Shown here in pieces: positions 5,528 through 5,899 of a stretch of 5,899 nucleotides of DNA; the first letter of the stretch is position 1; every line of letters starts with the position of its first letter. The notes under the pieces are model-generated. The model was not told the origin of the DNA, did not search any database, and saw only the letters and a list, made by a program, of their open reading frames with translations. This DNA comes from Anaerolineaceae bacterium UBA3924 (GTDB lineage: Bacteria > Chloroflexota > Anaerolineae > Anaerolineales > Anaerolineaceae). Made by a program: the position numbers and the translations under genes. The DNA lies in the NCBI GenBank assembly GCA_002385985.1, contig DGEO01000036.1, forward strand, positions 1 through 5,899, written 5' to 3'.

Positions 5528-5664
5528 GTACAACAAAGGTCGACGATATTTCCCCACGCGGCGGGGTGATTAATTATGATCTATTAAATGTAGGATGCAA
5601 GATCGAAACCAGGTTGGATTCCGGCCGGGAAAAAGAAGTGGAAAAATGGTGGCCGGCAATACCC
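5525..5664. other. Intergenic region upstream of the rightward promoters, no gene seen
   Basis: A mixed region between the VanW promoter and the first rightward promoter. It has an AT-rich block (about 5568-5590, with the palindromic ATTAATTA) and two A5 tracts at 5630-5634 and 5642-5646, 12 bp apart and 19-35 bp before the -35 box at 5665, where an UP element would lie. The UP element reading is inference. No credible coding frame is present. Confidence 0.4.
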
Positions 5665-5692
5665 TTGACAAAGGCTTTCAGACTCATATAAT
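5665..5692 (+). promoter_or_regulatory. Strong sigma70-type promoter, P1 of a rightward operon
   Basis: Perfect TTGACA (5665-5670) and perfect TATAAT (5687-5692) with a 16-bp spacer. The predicted start is about 5699-5701. No protein gene follows in the window. Together with the second promoter and the boxA-like site this suggests a stable-RNA operon starting beyond the right edge. Confidence 0.85.
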
Positions 5693-5699
5693 AACGCCT

Positions 5700-5720
5700 T
5701 GCTGCTCGTTACGGGCAGCA
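5700..5720 (+). repeat. Hairpin at the predicted 5' end of the P1 transcript
   Basis: TGCTGCTCG and CGGGCAGCA form a 9-bp stem with one G-T pair and a TTA loop. It begins at, or within a base or so of, the predicted P1 start, so the RNA would have a structured 5' end. No T run follows. Confidence 0.5.
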
Positions 5721-5787
5721 TGCACTTTCAAAAGCGAACTTCCCCGGCTGCGAAGAAGCGGGGGCCGGAAAACCTGCGCTCCTCCCC

Positions 5788-5816
5788 TTGACAGGGAACA
5801 GGAGAGATGGTAAACT
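5788..5816 (+). promoter_or_regulatory. Second sigma70-type promoter, P2 of the rightward operon
   Basis: Perfect TTGACA (5788-5793) and TAAACT (5811-5816) with a 17-bp spacer, 124 bp downstream of P1. Both promoters are preceded by CCC, giving a shared CCCTTGACA. The predicted start is near 5822-5824. Tandem promoters about 120 bp apart are typical of bacterial rRNA operons. Confidence 0.8.
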
Positions 5817-5835
5817 GTAGGTCCCCGAAGCCAAG

Positions 5836-5864
5836 AGCCGATGCCACTTGCATCGGGCTTTTTT
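5836..5864 (+). terminator. Terminator-like hairpin with six-T run, just after P2
   Basis: AGCCGATGC (5836-5844), loop CACTT, then GCATCGGGCT (5850-5859) forms a 9-bp stem with one bulged G, followed at once by TTTTTT (5859-5864, first T shared with the stem). This has the form of a Rho-independent terminator. From P2 it would end a transcript of only about 40 bases; from P1 about 165. It may be an attenuator. Confidence 0.7.
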
Positions 5865-5880
5865 AAGCGGAAGGGAGCAC

Positions 5881-5899
5881 AGCACCTTAACAGCTGAAC
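5881..5899 (+). promoter_or_regulatory. boxA-like antitermination site, probable rRNA leader
   Basis: GCACCTTAACAGCTGAAC resembles the NusB/NusE-binding boxA of rRNA leaders: it keeps 9 of 11 bases of the E. coli core GCTCTTTAACA, and its CTGAAC end matches the common form GCTCTTTGAAAACTGAAC. It is the last sequence in the window, so the 16S gene that should follow cannot be seen. This is an inference from similarity and from the tandem promoters upstream. Confidence 0.5.

Noticed and set aside
4109..5569. A 486-residue open frame on the plus strand antisense to the VanW gene
   Set aside because: It is a shadow: it is Gly-, Ala-, Gln-, Arg- and His-rich without any domain, has no ribosome site, and the opposite strand carries an unmistakable VanW protein. 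GC-rich codon use leaves few stops in this frame.
5595..5813. A 72-residue frame on the plus strand near the right end
   Set aside because: It runs through both P1 promoter boxes and most of P2, has no good ribosome site, and its composition is not protein-like.

Overview
The window reads as ordinary chromosomal DNA of a GC-rich, free-living bacterium. The MBL-fold protein with its GPGEYEIGG block, the EF-Tu N-terminus and the large VanW-family protein all suggest Chloroflexota, perhaps Anaerolineae. This assignment comes from remembered family patterns and was not checked by a search. I see no mobile element, CRISPR array, phage gene or toxin-antitoxin pair.

Layout. (1) Positions 1-718 hold, on the minus strand, a translation-machinery operon: two sigma70-type promoters (about 640 and 715), then tRNA-Thr(TGT), tRNA-Tyr(GTA), tRNA-Thr(GGT) and the first 52 codons of tuf (EF-Tu), which runs off the left edge. 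(2) A short divergent intergenic region (719-856) separates this from a plus-strand cluster of four closely spaced genes (857-3619): an MBL-fold protein with an altered metal motif, a 100-residue protein of unknown function, the adenine DNA glycosylase MutY, and protein-L-isoaspartate methyltransferase (Pcm). (3) Convergent to these is a 622-residue membrane-anchored VanW-family protein (3638-5506, minus), whose promoter lies so close to its ATG that the transcript is probably almost leaderless. (4) Positions 5525-5899 hold no convincing protein gene but are densely regulatory on the plus strand: two near-consensus promoters 124 bp apart sharing the 9-mer CCCTTGACA, a hairpin with a six-T run just after the second, and a boxA-like sequence at the very end. 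I infer the leader of a strongly expressed stable-RNA operon, most likely rRNA, whose body lies outside the window.

How it fits together. Both ends serve protein synthesis (EF-Tu and tRNAs on the left, a probable rRNA leader on the right). The central cluster combines repair of oxidised DNA (MutY) with repair of aged protein (Pcm), plus two proteins of unknown role. The VanW protein is probably an envelope protein.

I did not find a clear new multi-gene system. The best leads are the terminator-like hairpin between the presumed rRNA promoters and boxA, the complete Nudix catalytic box in the MutY C-terminal domain, the substituted metal ligands of the MBL protein, and the unknown 100-residue protein in the repair cluster.
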